Shown in pieces: positions 35,364 to 44,203 of a stretch of 64,000 nt of DNA. Where the stretch lies: positions 62,001-126,000 of the forward strand of contig UCGV01000012.1 of the NCBI GenBank assembly GCA_900471925.1, in the 5' to 3' direction. Both the position numbers and the translations under genes were made by a program. Each line of letters opens with the position of its first letter. Within the stretch, counting starts at the first letter, position 1. The DNA is from Hyphomicrobiales bacterium (GTDB lineage: Bacteria > Pseudomonadota > Alphaproteobacteria > Rhizobiales > Rhizobiaceae). The notes under the pieces are model-generated. The model saw nothing but the letters and a program-made list of their open reading frames with translations. It was not told the DNA's origin and made no database searches.

Positions 35364-35596
35364 GGGGGTTTCCTAGCGCCGGGAGACAGGCCCCTAGCGG
35401 GCTTGTCAGAGGAAAGGATTTGGCTCGGCGCCGACGCGCGCTAGGACAAACTTAGTCTCAACTTAAGTAAGCATTTGCCGTGCTTTTACAAGTGCCAATC
35501 TGCCGAACCTGCCGCCCATGCAGGCAAAATGCAGAGAGCGCGTCACGTCGAAGTGCGGTTTGTGCTTCCGGCTTTTCTGGAACGGACAAGCGGGCA

Positions 35597-35875
35597 TCAG
35601 TGCAATGTCGATCTGCTGCCCGGATGGCGCAGTTCGAAGCGGCCCAGTAGTTCCATCGCTTCGTTGATGACATTCACGGCGACCTCGGAGCGGCCGGTCG
35701 ATAGTGCGGGGCCATCGCGCAGCATCCTGTCGGCCAGTTCTTCCAGCGGCTTCCAGATCTCGTCTCCGGCCTGCCGCGCCAGGATGGCGGAAAAATGCAG
35801 GGTGTCGCTTAGCCTGCGCAGCGTATCGGCGCGCTCCTGCGTACTCATCTCGTGGATACGCTTCGGCGTTTTCAT
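35597..35875 (-). CDS. 92-aa hypothetical protein, paralogue B
   Basis: Start at 35875 (MKTPKRIHEMSTQERADTLR) follows GAAAGGAGAG; the frame is open further upstream without support. Same length as the protein at 34812-35090 and roughly 40% identical by eye, with conserved ALHFSA/ALRFSA-type helix, a central LAxRM and the end NEAMELLGRFELRHP versus KEAIALLGDFQMAHP. Likely a local duplication. Confidence 0.7.
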   Translation of the reverse strand: MKTPKRIHEMSTQERADTLRRLSDTLHFSAILARQAGDEIWKPLEELADRMLRDGPALSTGRSEVAVNVINEAMELLGRFELRHPGSRSTLH

Positions 35876-35997
35876 GCGCTCTCCTTTGAAAGGTGGCGCA
35901 TCCATGTGGCGATGCGATCGCCGAACAGGCCATTGTGGATGAAGTAGGACGACGGGCGCGGAATGCAACAACGGCGAATGGTTGGCGCGTATGCCGG

Positions 35998-36435
35998 CTA
36001 TGCATTGCTCACGAGCACTGCGCCTCCGATGATCAGCAGCGTACCGGCCGTCAGCTTGATGAGATCGACTTCAGCGGCCTCGCCGAGAAACGCCGCACCC
36101 ACGGCCAGCGTCACCAGCACATTGCAGCTCCAGATCGGCGCGAGCTTGGAAACCGGAACCCCGTAGAAAAACAGGGCGAAGCTGATGAGGCCGGTGCCAA
36201 CAGCGAAGCAGAGGCCGGCGATGGCGGCAAAGCCCACACCGTCGGCGGTCCACGGCGCGGGGCGCCAGATCAGGGCGGAGATCGTGCCCGCTGCCGCGAG
36301 CGTCAGGCCGAAGGCGATGAGATAGGCGGAGGAGCCGGCGCCGGAGACCGCGCTCTGTTTCTGGAAGATGGCGGTAATGCCCCAGAGAATGGCGGGGGCC
36401 ACGCCGCCGACGAACAAGGGCCAGAATGCAGTCAT
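35998..36435 (-). CDS. Half-size EamA/DMT-type membrane protein
   Basis: A 145-residue protein with four to five hydrophobic helices, the size of one EamA repeat: WGITAIFQKQSAVSG, GLISFALFFYGVPVSKLAPI, VTLAVGAAFLGEA. Small DMT proteins dimerise to export metabolites. AGGAG lies 7 bases before the ATG at 36435. Confidence 0.8.
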   Translation of the reverse strand: MTAFWPLFVGGVAPAILWGITAIFQKQSAVSGAGSSAYLIAFGLTLAAAGTISALIWRPAPWTADGVGFAAIAGLCFAVGTGLISFALFFYGVPVSKLAPIWSCNVLVTLAVGAAFLGEAAEVDLIKLTAGTLLIIGGAVLVSNA

Positions 36436-36585
36436 CGTAAACTCCTGTCGCACCGGACATGCTGAGGCCTTCAGGGAAGGCGATCGGGATGTGGTGCCAC
36501 CAGACTAGGAGTTTCTTCTTGTTCTTTGTGGTCTTGTTGTTTTGCCGGAGATTGGCAGATCGAGGCGCCGTCGGCAAGCTGTCCG

Positions 36586-37023
36586 CTACGCTGTCTTTTC
36601 CGCCTTGGCGGTGGCCATGGCGATCTCGCCGACTTCGGCCAGCGTCACCTTCTGGAATTCCCGCTCAAGAGCCTGCTCGGCGCTCTGATAGGCCAGTTGC
36701 AGCTTGGCATTGGCGGCCCGCTCGACCGGGCAGGAAGGGTGGTCGTTGGAGAGAGGCGCATCGAGGAGCGTTTCACCCTGCAGGGCGCGCTGCACATCCA
36801 GAATGGTAATCTCGGTGAGCGGCCTCGTCAGCGACCAGCCGCCGCCGCGTCCGCCTTCGGATTCGACGATGCCGTGCTGGCGCAGCGATGCCATGGTGCG
36901 GCGCACGACGACGGGGTTAGTGTTGAGCATCTGGGCAATGCGCTCGGAGGTTTCCCGGCCGCCGAGCAGCCCCATATGGACAAGGACATGGATCATCCGC
37001 GCCAGTCTTCCGTCTTGTCGCAT
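36586..37023 (-). CDS. Rrf2-family regulator with a single Cys
   Basis: A 145-residue Rrf2 protein: winged helix (SERIAQMLNTNPVVVRRTMA), wing GGRGGGWSLTRP, and dimer helix. Family Fe-S members use three Cys; here there is one (SCPVE), so it is not an IscR-like cluster protein and may sense by thiol oxidation or another ligand. Divergent from the epoxide-hydrolase-like gene with an inverted repeat between. Confidence 0.9.
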   Translation of the reverse strand: MRQDGRLARMIHVLVHMGLLGGRETSERIAQMLNTNPVVVRRTMASLRQHGIVESEGGRGGGWSLTRPLTEITILDVQRALQGETLLDAPLSNDHPSCPVERAANAKLQLAYQSAEQALEREFQKVTLAEVGEIAMATAKAEKTA

Positions 37024-37041
37024 CCGCGCCTCTCGATAAAG

Positions 37042-37060
37042 CGTAACAAATGATGTTACG
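37042..37060. promoter_or_regulatory. Rrf2 operator candidate
   Basis: CGTAAC (37042-37047) and GTTACG (37055-37060) are perfect inverted repeats with a 7-base gap, 19 bases before the Rrf2 start. A further half, CTGTAACGTAAA, lies at 37095-37106 toward the hydrolase gene. Confidence 0.6.
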
Positions 37061-37141
37061 GTCTATTGACTTCCCCTATTCGTGTTGTAGGTTTCTGTAA
37101 CGTAAAAAGATACGGAATTAAAGATTTTTCAGGAGGCAGAG

Positions 37142-38113
37142 ATGCAGAGCCGCATGATCGAAACCGCAACGCTCAAGATGCGTATTCTCGAGGCCGGCGA
37201 GGGGCCGCTGGTGCTTCTCTGCCATGGCTTTCCCGAGACCTCGCATGCCTGGCGCCATCAGGTTTCGGCGCTCGCGGCGGCCGGCTTCCATGCCGTGGCG
37301 CCGGATATGCGCGGCTATGGCGGTACGGAGAGCCCCGAGGATACCGGTGCCTATACGGTCTTCGATCTCGTGGCCGACATGGTGGCCCTGACAGATGCGC
37401 TCGGCGCGGAACAGGCGGTGATAGCAGGCAATGACTGGGGTGCGACCGTCGCCTGGCAAGCTTCGCTGATGCGGCCGGACAGGTTCCGCGCCGTTGCGGC
37501 CCTCGGCGTGCCGATGATGGGCCAGCCGCCGGTGCCGCCGACGAAGATCTTTCCGGCCACGCCGGACCAGCTTTTCTATCTGCTCTATTTCCAGGAACCC
37601 GGCGTGGCGGAGGCCGAATTCGAGCGAGATCCGGCCCGCACACTCGGCAAAATCTATCATGCCGCCAGCGGCGAGGCCGGTCCGCGGCTTGCGGGCGACG
37701 GCACGCCCAATCCGTTCGGCATGGTGTCGCGCGCTGCCGGCCTGCTTGCCGATCTGCCCGAGGCTGAGAACCGGCCGGCATGGCTGCCGCAGGCCGATCT
37801 CGATATGTTTGCCGAGGCTTTCACGGCCGCGGGCTTTCGCGGCGGGCTGAACTATTACCGCAATCTCGACCGGAACTGGGAATTGCAGAAGGCGCTTGCC
37901 GGTCTGAAGGTGCAGGTGCCGGCGCTGTTCATGGCCGGCGAACGCGATACCGGCCTTGCCATTCCCGGCATGCGCGACATCATCGCCGCCATGCCGCAAC
38001 TGGTGCCGAACCTGCGCCGGAGCGAGTTCGTGCCCGACGCCGGGCATTGGCTGCCACAGGAGCGACCCGAGACCGTCAGCGAGGCGCTCATCGGGTTCAT
38101 CGGCAGCTTGTGA
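37142..38113 (+). CDS. Epoxide-hydrolase-like alpha/beta hydrolase
   Basis: A 323-residue alpha/beta hydrolase: oxyanion HGFPET, nucleophile Asp in AGNDWGATVAW, cap domain with FYLLYFQEPG (candidate ring-opening Tyr) and NYYRNLDRNW, acid in AGERDTG and His in PDAGHWLPQE. The Asp nucleophile and Tyr pattern fit soluble epoxide hydrolases rather than haloalkane dehalogenases. AGGAGG precedes the ATG. Divergent from the Rrf2 regulator, which probably controls it. Confidence 0.9.
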   Translation: MQSRMIETATLKMRILEAGEGPLVLLCHGFPETSHAWRHQVSALAAAGFHAVAPDMRGYGGTESPEDTGAYTVFDLVADMVALTDALGAEQAVIAGNDWGATVAWQASLMRPDRFRAVAALGVPMMGQPPVPPTKIFPATPDQLFYLLYFQEPGVAEAEFERDPARTLGKIYHAASGEAGPRLAGDGTPNPFGMVSRAAGLLADLPEAENRPAWLPQADLDMFAEAFTAAGFRGGLNYYRNLDRNWELQKALAGLKVQVPALFMAGERDTGLAIPGMRDIIAAMPQLVPNLRRSEFVPDAGHWLPQERPETVSEALIGFIGSL

Positions 38114-38117
38114 GGGC

Positions 38118-38957
38118 TCAGCCCTCCAGCATGGATTCCAGCGTCGCAATCAATTCCTGGTCGCCGTTGCGGTCATCGGCAATGGTCTGGAAGATGCCGG
38201 CCATGCCCTTGAAGATGAGCGAGGCCGGGTCGTCCTCACCCAGGAATTCGGCAATTTCCTCCATCTCGGCCACCCAGCGATAGGCCTTCGGAAACATGTC
38301 CGGTATGGACCGGCCGAGCCGCGTCATCAGCTCGGCCTGGCTATCGGCCAGTTCCACCTTCAGAGCCTCGCTGGCGCCGTTGCGGGCCGCAGCCAGCAGC
38401 ATGGCGGAGGAGAGACCGACCATGCCCTTGTTGATGCCGGCATAACACATTTTCAGCGCCGAGGCGGCACCGACAGGGCCTTTGACCGGGCGGATCTTCA
38501 GGCCGAAGCGGGCGAGCAGGTCAGGCTCGCCGGTGAGATCGCCGCTGAGGCAGACGACAGGGCCGGCCTTGCCTGTTACAGGCGGCCCGCCGATGATCGA
38601 GCCGTCGAGCACCTTGGCGCCTGTCGGCGCAAGACCGGCCGCGAGCTTTTCCATGGTCTTGGGGCTGATGGCGTTGAGATCGACGAAGGGCGGCTTGGTG
38701 GTACTGTCTTTCAGCACCGGGGCGATGAGATCGGCGACCTTCAGTGCCTCTGCGGGCGGAACGATGGAGAGGACGATATCGGCCTCACCGAAAGCGGCAA
38801 GCGGTGCGGCTTCCAGCCCTGCGGCGCCAGCGCGCTCCAGCGTCGCGGCGCTGCGGTCTTCGAGGAAGGTAATGACCCTGGCGCCTGATTCGGCGAGGCG
38901 GCGGCCGACGGCGCTGCCCATGGCGCCGGCGCCGAACAATGCGATTGTGGTGGACAT
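38118..38957 (-). CDS. NAD(P)-dependent oxidoreductase of the 6PGDH/DUF1932 type
   Basis: A 279-residue protein with an N-terminal Rossmann motif (LFGAGAMGSAVGRRLAE) and a C-terminal helical domain (LKMCYAGINKGMVGLSSAML) of DUF1932-type proteins related to phosphogluconate or hydroxyacid dehydrogenases. The central VLDGSIIGGPP is the substrate-loop equivalent. Start at 38957 fits the family; upstream codons to 39020 are ignored. Substrate unknown. Confidence 0.85.
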   Translation of the reverse strand: MSTTIALFGAGAMGSAVGRRLAESGARVITFLEDRSAATLERAGAAGLEAAPLAAFGEADIVLSIVPPAEALKVADLIAPVLKDSTTKPPFVDLNAISPKTMEKLAAGLAPTGAKVLDGSIIGGPPVTGKAGPVVCLSGDLTGEPDLLARFGLKIRPVKGPVGAASALKMCYAGINKGMVGLSSAMLLAAARNGASEALKVELADSQAELMTRLGRSIPDMFPKAYRWVAEMEEIAEFLGEDDPASLIFKGMAGIFQTIADDRNGDQELIATLESMLEG

Positions 38958-39034
38958 GACGTGATGAAACCTCTTTGGCGGAAATGGTGGGAGACTAGGG
39001 CGGCAGGCAACGCGCCGCAAGGCAGGTGCGGCCT

Positions 39035-39991
39035 TCAGTCCGCCAATTCGAGTTCGTTGATGGAGCCGTCAGCCGCAGACTTGGCAGCGTCCCGGCAGGC
39101 CCTGGGCGAAGTGCCGGTCATGCGCTTGAAGGCGTTGCTGAAGGCGCTTTCGGATGTGTAGCCGAGCGAGCGGGCGATGACGGAGACGGGTGTCGCCTCT
39201 TCCTGCAAGGCGCGCTCTGCGAGCCGCATGCGCCATTCCGCGAGATAGGTCAGCGGCGCGACGCCCGCGATCGTGCGGAAATGGAAGGCGAAGGTGGTGC
39301 GCGACATGGCGCAGGCGCTGGCGAGTTCGTCCAGATGCCAGGAGCGGGCGGGATCGCCGTGCATCAGCCGAAGCGCCGGGGCGAGACGCGGATCGGAGAG
39401 CGCCCGAAGCCAGCTTGCCGGCATGAGGGCCGATGTCTTCAGATGCGCGCGCAGGATCTGGATGAAAAGAAGCTGGGCAAGCTGCGCGGCGGCAAGCCGG
39501 GCGCCCGGTTCGGCCGAGGCGCGCTCGATGACGAGCTGGTCGAGCAGCCAGCGGAAATTCGTCGCCTGCGGCGAGGCAGCGCTGATATGGATCCACAGCG
39601 GCAGGACATCGGCCAGCATGCGTCCGCTGACCGGATCGAGCAGAACATGGCCGCCGATATGGGCGAAATCGGCGCCATCGCCCAGTTGCGCCTCCGAACG
39701 GCCGGCGCCGGAAAACAGGTCCATCGCATCGAGGGGCGGAACATCCAGCGCGCTTGCCAGCACGAAAGCGCGCCGCGCCGAGAGCAGGCCGATATCGCCG
39801 GTCTGGAAATGCATCGGCTCGGGCTCGCCGTCGATGGTGACCCAGCAGCTGCCTTTCACCACGGCAAAGAACTTGATCGTCTTCGGCACGGGAAAGCGGA
39901 TCGCCCATTGGCCGCCGGCCGTAAAGCCGCCGGTGACAAGCGTTTCGGCATTGGTGAATTTCAGGATGTCGGAAAAGGGATCGGCTGTCAT
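39035..39991 (-). CDS. AraC-family regulator with cupin-like sensor
   Basis: A 318-residue AraC protein: N-terminal AraC_binding/cupin_6-like region (FFAVVKGSCWVTIDGEPEPM; LLSARRAFVLAS), then two helix-turn-helices (LDELASACAMSRTTFAFHFR; VSVIARSLGYTSESAFSNAF). Start at 39991 (MTADPFSDILKF) is preferred over 40030. Divergent from the aldo/keto reductase at 40103, the usual target of this subfamily. Confidence 0.92.
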   Translation of the reverse strand: MTADPFSDILKFTNAETLVTGGFTAGGQWAIRFPVPKTIKFFAVVKGSCWVTIDGEPEPMHFQTGDIGLLSARRAFVLASALDVPPLDAMDLFSGAGRSEAQLGDGADFAHIGGHVLLDPVSGRMLADVLPLWIHISAASPQATNFRWLLDQLVIERASAEPGARLAAAQLAQLLFIQILRAHLKTSALMPASWLRALSDPRLAPALRLMHGDPARSWHLDELASACAMSRTTFAFHFRTIAGVAPLTYLAEWRMRLAERALQEEATPVSVIARSLGYTSESAFSNAFKRMTGTSPRACRDAAKSAADGSINELELAD

Positions 39992-40102
39992 TCTCGCACT
40001 ATCGCGCAAGTCATCCGCACTCTCAAGCATTCATAATCCGGTTCGCCCATCCTAGTTTTGGCCATGCCGTCAGACAGGCGGTTTCGGACAGAGAGAATCG
40101 AG

Positions 40103-41092
40103 ATGACATTGAAGAGACGCAAACTTGGCAGCCAGGGGCTGGAAGTCGGGGCAATCGGCCTCGGCTGCATGGGCATGAGCCAGTCCTACGGACCGGCCGA
40201 CGAGGCCGAATCGATCGCGACGCTGCACCGGGCCATCGAACTTGGCTGCGATTTCTTCGATACGGCGGAGAATTATGGGCCGTTCAAGAACGAGGCACTG
40301 CTCGGCAAGGCCTTCAAGGACCGGCGCGATAAGGTCGTCATCGCCACCAAGTTCGGCTCGCGCTTCGACGGCGACAGGATCATCGGCGCCGATAGCAGCC
40401 CGGAAAATATCATCCGCGTGGTTGAGGGATGCCTGACGCGGCTGCAGACCGACCATATCGACCTTCTCTACCAGCACCGTCTCGACCGGAGCGTGCCGAT
40501 CGAGGACGTGGCCGGCACGGTCGGCGATCTCGTCAAGGCGGGCAAGGTGAAGTACTTCGGCCTTTCCGAAATCGGCATCGCCAATCTGCGCCGTGCCCAT
40601 GCCGTGCATCCCGTAACGGCGGTGCAGAGCGAATATTCGCTCTGGGAGCGCAATCTGGAGCCGGAGATCATTCCTGTCATGCGCGAGATGGGGATCGGCC
40701 TGGTGCCCTTCTGCCCGCTCGGGCGCGGTTTTCTTGCCGGTGATGTGAAGCGTGCGGAAGACTATCCCGAAGGCGATACGCGACGCATCGACCCGCGGTA
40801 CCAGGGGGCGAATTACGATGCCAACAAGCAGGCGGCGCAGATCGTATTCGACCTGGCCCAGGAGAAGGGCGTGAAGCCGGGGCAGGTGGCACTCGCCTGG
40901 CTGCTGCACAAGGGGGACGATATCGTGCCGATCCCTGGGACCAAGCGGCGGACCTATCTGGAGGAGAATGTTGCTGCCGCTGGGATCACGCTTGATGGCG
41001 AGGAGATGCGGCGGCTGGATACGGCGCTGGTAACAGGCACGATTTCCGGGAACCGCTATGCGGACTGGATCATGGCGACGATTGATCGGTGA
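40103..41092 (+). CDS. Aldo/keto reductase
   Basis: A 329-residue aldo/keto reductase closely related to the copy at 15.2 kb: MTLKRRKLGSQGLEVGAIGL, catalytic FFDTAENYG, KFGSRFDGD and LLYQHRLDRS, cofactor end PIPGTKRRTYLEEN. GAGAGAA precedes the ATG at 40103. Probably controlled by the divergent AraC protein. Reduces small carbonyls with NADPH; natural substrate unknown. Confidence 0.93.
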   Translation: MTLKRRKLGSQGLEVGAIGLGCMGMSQSYGPADEAESIATLHRAIELGCDFFDTAENYGPFKNEALLGKAFKDRRDKVVIATKFGSRFDGDRIIGADSSPENIIRVVEGCLTRLQTDHIDLLYQHRLDRSVPIEDVAGTVGDLVKAGKVKYFGLSEIGIANLRRAHAVHPVTAVQSEYSLWERNLEPEIIPVMREMGIGLVPFCPLGRGFLAGDVKRAEDYPEGDTRRIDPRYQGANYDANKQAAQIVFDLAQEKGVKPGQVALAWLLHKGDDIVPIPGTKRRTYLEENVAAAGITLDGEEMRRLDTALVTGTISGNRYADWIMATIDR

Positions 41093-41188
41093 TGTCGTAC
41101 TAACAGGAGCAGCGTCTGCATCTAGGTCCTGTTCCAACTCCTAGCCGGAGGGTGCCGAATAGACGCAAGCGGCACCCCCAACCTCCAT

Positions 41189-41321
41189 CATTCCTGTGCC
41201 TGTCACAGGAATCCGGCCTGCTCAAGCCATTGAGCAGGAGAGGGTTTTTGGCATCCGCCTATCAGAGAGTCACTCACCGCAGACGCGCGGTGAGTGGATT
41301 TCTATGACGGGCACAGGAATG
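41189..41321. repeat. Multiply folded intergenic element
   Basis: An outer perfect 12-base inverted repeat, CATTCCTGTGCC (41189-41200) and GGCACAGGAATG (41310-41321), encloses three hairpins: ATTCCTGTG/CACAGGAAT (41190-41198/41204-41212), CCTGCTCAA/TTGAGCAGG (41217-41225/41230-41238, followed by a short T-run) and CACTCACCGC/GCGGTGAGTG (41271-41280/41287-41296). The left arm can pair with either of two right arms. Lies between convergent genes. Confidence 0.75.
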
Positions 41322-41343
41322 AGGGATGGGGAGGCGCCACACC

Positions 41344-42042
41344 CTAATCCCGCATCCGCAACTCATCGGTCTGCATCTGCAGCGAGCCAAGCGTTTCGAG
41401 AAAGCTCATGCCAAGCAGGCTCTGGTCGAGCCTGCCGTCTTCCGCCACGGATGCCGCCACATTGCTGCGCACGATCGGGCCGATCGCTACCTGATCCAGC
41501 GTCACCGGTGCTGCTCGGGCGCGGCCGTTTGCGGTCATCACGGTCATGGAATAGGTCAGCTGTTTCGGATCGATGCCAATGCGCATCGCGTCGGCGTGCG
41601 AGAGCGCCACCATGCTGGCGCCGGTATCGACAAGCATCGGCACGGACTGGCCGTTGACGGATACTTCGGCCTCGAAATGGCCGTTCAGCATCTTGTGGAC
41701 GATGACTTCCTCGCCACCTTCGCTCGTGGTGACGACCACGGCGCGACCGGGCACGAGGCCGGCGAGCAGGCGATTGCCGACGGCCATCGCGTCGAAGCGG
41801 TAGAGATAGGCGGTGGCGAGCGCCATGATGATGACGAGCCAGATCATGAATTGACGCATGGTCTCGCCGATATTGGCGCGGCGGCCCCAGATGCCTGCGG
41901 CCAGCATCAGCGCGATCGGCAAGAGATAGACGAAGCGGCCGAAATCGTCGCTTTCAAGGCCCATGATGCGGCTCTGGTCGCTGTTGAAAAGCAGAACGAC
42001 AAGGCCGATGCCGATGACGGCAAGCAGGACGACGAGGCGCAT
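41344..42042 (-). CDS. Retropepsin-like membrane aspartyl protease (TIGR02281 type)
   Basis: A 232-residue protein with three N-terminal hydrophobic helices (about 1-20, 37-55, 63-83) and a periplasmic aspartyl protease domain with the active-site MLVDTGASMVALS and a second half LDQSLLGMSFLETLGS. Only one DTG is present, so it must dimerise like retropepsins. Start codon overlaps the stop of the DUF1289 gene upstream, so the two are coupled. Confidence 0.92.
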   Translation of the reverse strand: MRLVVLLAVIGIGLVVLLFNSDQSRIMGLESDDFGRFVYLLPIALMLAAGIWGRRANIGETMRQFMIWLVIIMALATAYLYRFDAMAVGNRLLAGLVPGRAVVVTTSEGGEEVIVHKMLNGHFEAEVSVNGQSVPMLVDTGASMVALSHADAMRIGIDPKQLTYSMTVMTANGRARAAPVTLDQVAIGPIVRSNVAASVAEDGRLDQSLLGMSFLETLGSLQMQTDELRMRD

Positions 42043-42239
42043 CAGGCTGTTGTCTCCGGCACTCTGATCTGTTCGGGGGCGAGGGCGGCAAGGCGAGCTG
42101 GCAGGCTGTCCATGATCGCATCGCGTTCCGCGTCGGAAAAGCGCATCCAGCCGGCGATCTCATCCGTTGTGCGGCCGCATCCGGTGCAAAGACCGGTCAG
42201 GGGATCGAGAGAGCAGACGCGGATGCAGGGTGTTCGCAT
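42042..42239 (-). CDS. DUF1289 Cys-rich small protein
   Basis: A 65-residue DUF1289 protein: SPCIxVC-like start TPCIRVCSLDPLTGLCTGCGRT with four Cys, then WMRFSDAERDAIM. The Cys set probably binds a metal or Fe-S cluster. Coupled to the downstream aspartyl protease gene. Confidence 0.92.
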   Translation of the reverse strand: MRTPCIRVCSLDPLTGLCTGCGRTTDEIAGWMRFSDAERDAIMDSLPARLAALAPEQIRVPETTA

Positions 42240-42257
42240 GGGCGATATATCGGGATT

Positions 42258-43037
42258 TCAGAGCGCCATGGCAAGGGCGCAGAAAGCTGCGACCTCGCAA
42301 ATCTGCTGGGTGGCGCCGAGCGTGTCGCCGGTATGGCCGCCGAGCCTGCGGCGGATGAACCAGGTGAAGAAAAGCGCTGATATGCCGGCGGCCAGAAGCG
42401 CCGAGACGAAGGGCAAAAGGCCGAGTGCCGGCCAGACGAGGAGCGCGGTCATGAAGCCGGCCGTGACCAGGGCGATCTGCATTGTCACCTCCGAGGGACT
42501 TCCGGCCGAAGCTGCAAGTCCATCCGGCTTTGCGGCCGGCAGGCGCTGCCAGTGCCAGGCGATCGCGCCGCGGCTGAGAGCGGCCACCGCCGGGATGGCA
42601 AGGGCTGTGGCCAGCGGCGAAGCCTCACGGGCGATTGCCGCGAGCGCCGAGGCGCGGAGCGCGAAGGAGAGGATCAGCGCAATGGCACCATAGCTGCCAA
42701 TGCGGCTGTCCTTCATGATGATGAGGCTCTGCTCGCGCGATTTGCCGCCGCCGATGCCATCGGCCGTATCGGCAAGCCCGTCCTCGTGCAGCGCGCCGGT
42801 CAGGATGGTCTGAACGGCAAGCGCCACGAGTGCCGCCATCAGGCGGTCGGCGCGCAAGGCCAGCATGAGCAGGAAGACGAGCGCGGGCAGGGCGGCGATG
42901 ACGAGGCCGGCGAGCGGAAAGACGCGCACAAGCCGGCCAAGCTTGCCGTCATAGCCGGCAAAGAGCCACGGTGGCATGGGGATACGGCTCAGGAAAGCCA
43001 CTGCGCGTGCCGCATCGACTGCGATGTCTTTTATCAT
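42258..43037 (-). CDS. cobS: Adenosylcobinamide-GDP ribazoletransferase
   Basis: A 259-residue integral membrane enzyme (CobS, called CobV in the aerobic pathway nomenclature) that joins alpha-ribazole to adenosylcobinamide-GDP, the last step of cobalamin assembly. Motifs: FLSRIPMPPWLF, the metal-binding GALHEDGLADTADG and KDSRIGSYGAIAL, and a late GGHTGDTLGATQQICEV. Start at 43037 chosen to fit the family N-terminus. Divergent from cobT. Confidence 0.96.
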   Translation of the reverse strand: MIKDIAVDAARAVAFLSRIPMPPWLFAGYDGKLGRLVRVFPLAGLVIAALPALVFLLMLALRADRLMAALVALAVQTILTGALHEDGLADTADGIGGGKSREQSLIIMKDSRIGSYGAIALILSFALRASALAAIAREASPLATALAIPAVAALSRGAIAWHWQRLPAAKPDGLAASAGSPSEVTMQIALVTAGFMTALLVWPALGLLPFVSALLAAGISALFFTWFIRRRLGGHTGDTLGATQQICEVAAFCALAMAL

Positions 43038-43168
43038 TTGTCTGCCGTCCCCCGCCTCTCCTGCGGCGCTTTTGAGGTTGTTCGCCTTGATTGGTCGCTT
43101 TAAGAGAGTCGCCACGCAAAGAACCCGATTTGCCGGGAAAAGACAAGAATACAAGGAAAGCCATTCAG

Positions 43169-44185
43169 ATGAGCGTTTCAGGCCTGCCGTTCGATGATTT
43201 TCGCGCCCTTATCCGTGATCTGCCGGGACCGGATGCCCGTGCGCTGGTCGCCGCCCGCGAACGCGACTCGCAGCTGACGAAGCCGCCGGGCGCGCTTGGA
43301 CGTCTCGAAGAAATCGCCTTCTGGCTTGCCGCCTGGACGGGCCGCGCGCCGGCCGTCAACCGGCCGCTGGTGGCGATCTTTGCCGGCAATCATGGTGTCG
43401 TGCAGCAGGGCATCACGCCTTTTCCGCCTGAAGTGACGCAGCAGATGGTGGAGAATTTCGCAGCCGGCGGTGCGGCGATCAACCAGATCTGTGTCGCCAA
43501 CGATCTCGGCCTCAAGGTCTTCGACCTGGCGCTCGATTACCCGACCGGTGACATTACCCAGGAAGCAGCCCTTTCCGAGCGCGACTGTGCGGCCACCATG
43601 GCCTTCGGCATGGAAGCGATCGCGGGCGGCACGGACCTGCTCTGCATCGGCGAAATGGGCATCGGCAACACGACGATCGCGGCTGCGATCAACTATGCCC
43701 TTTACGGCGGCACGGCGCGTGACTGGGTCGGCCCCGGCACGGGTTCGGAAGGCGCGATGCTGGAGCGCAAGATCGATGCCGTCGAACGCGCCATCGAACT
43801 GCACAGCGACCATCTGAACGACCCGCTCGAAATCATGCGCCGCCTCGGCGGCCGCGAAATCGCGGCGATGGCCGGCGCGATCCTTGCCGCGCGCATGGAA
43901 CGCATTCCCGTGCTGATCGACGGCTACACGGCAACGGCAGCCGGCGCACTCCTGCGCGCCGCCAATCCTGCCGCGCTCGACCATTGCCTGATCGGCCATG
44001 TCTCGGCCGAACCCGGCCATCTGCGCGCTATCGAACAGCTCGGCAAGACGCCGCTTCTGGCGCTGGGCATGCGGCTTGGCGAAGGTACGGGAGCAGCCCT
44101 TGCTGCCGGCATCGTCAAGGCGGCCGCCGCTTGCCATACCGGCATGGCGACGTTCGCCCAGGCCGGTGTTTCCGGAAAGCACTGA
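43169..44185 (+). CDS. cobT: Nicotinate-nucleotide:dimethylbenzimidazole phosphoribosyltransferase
   Basis: A 338-residue CobT (CobU in aerobic-pathway naming) that makes alpha-ribazole phosphate. Motifs: KPPGALGRLEEIAFWLA, AGNHGV, the GEMGIGNTTIAAA loop and the catalytic Glu in GMRLGEGTGAALA. AAGGAAAG precedes the ATG. Its product is the substrate-side partner of CobS, whose gene is divergent across 131 bases; I saw no B12 riboswitch there. Confidence 0.97.
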   Translation: MSVSGLPFDDFRALIRDLPGPDARALVAARERDSQLTKPPGALGRLEEIAFWLAAWTGRAPAVNRPLVAIFAGNHGVVQQGITPFPPEVTQQMVENFAAGGAAINQICVANDLGLKVFDLALDYPTGDITQEAALSERDCAATMAFGMEAIAGGTDLLCIGEMGIGNTTIAAAINYALYGGTARDWVGPGTGSEGAMLERKIDAVERAIELHSDHLNDPLEIMRRLGGREIAAMAGAILAARMERIPVLIDGYTATAAGALLRAANPAALDHCLIGHVSAEPGHLRAIEQLGKTPLLALGMRLGEGTGAALAAGIVKAAAACHTGMATFAQAGVSGKH

Positions 44186-44203
44186 ACGGGCCGTCGACGA
44201 AGC

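Noticed and set aside
43038..43168. Cobalamin riboswitch between cobS and cobT
   Set aside because: The 131 bases are too short and contain no recognisable B12-box sequence.
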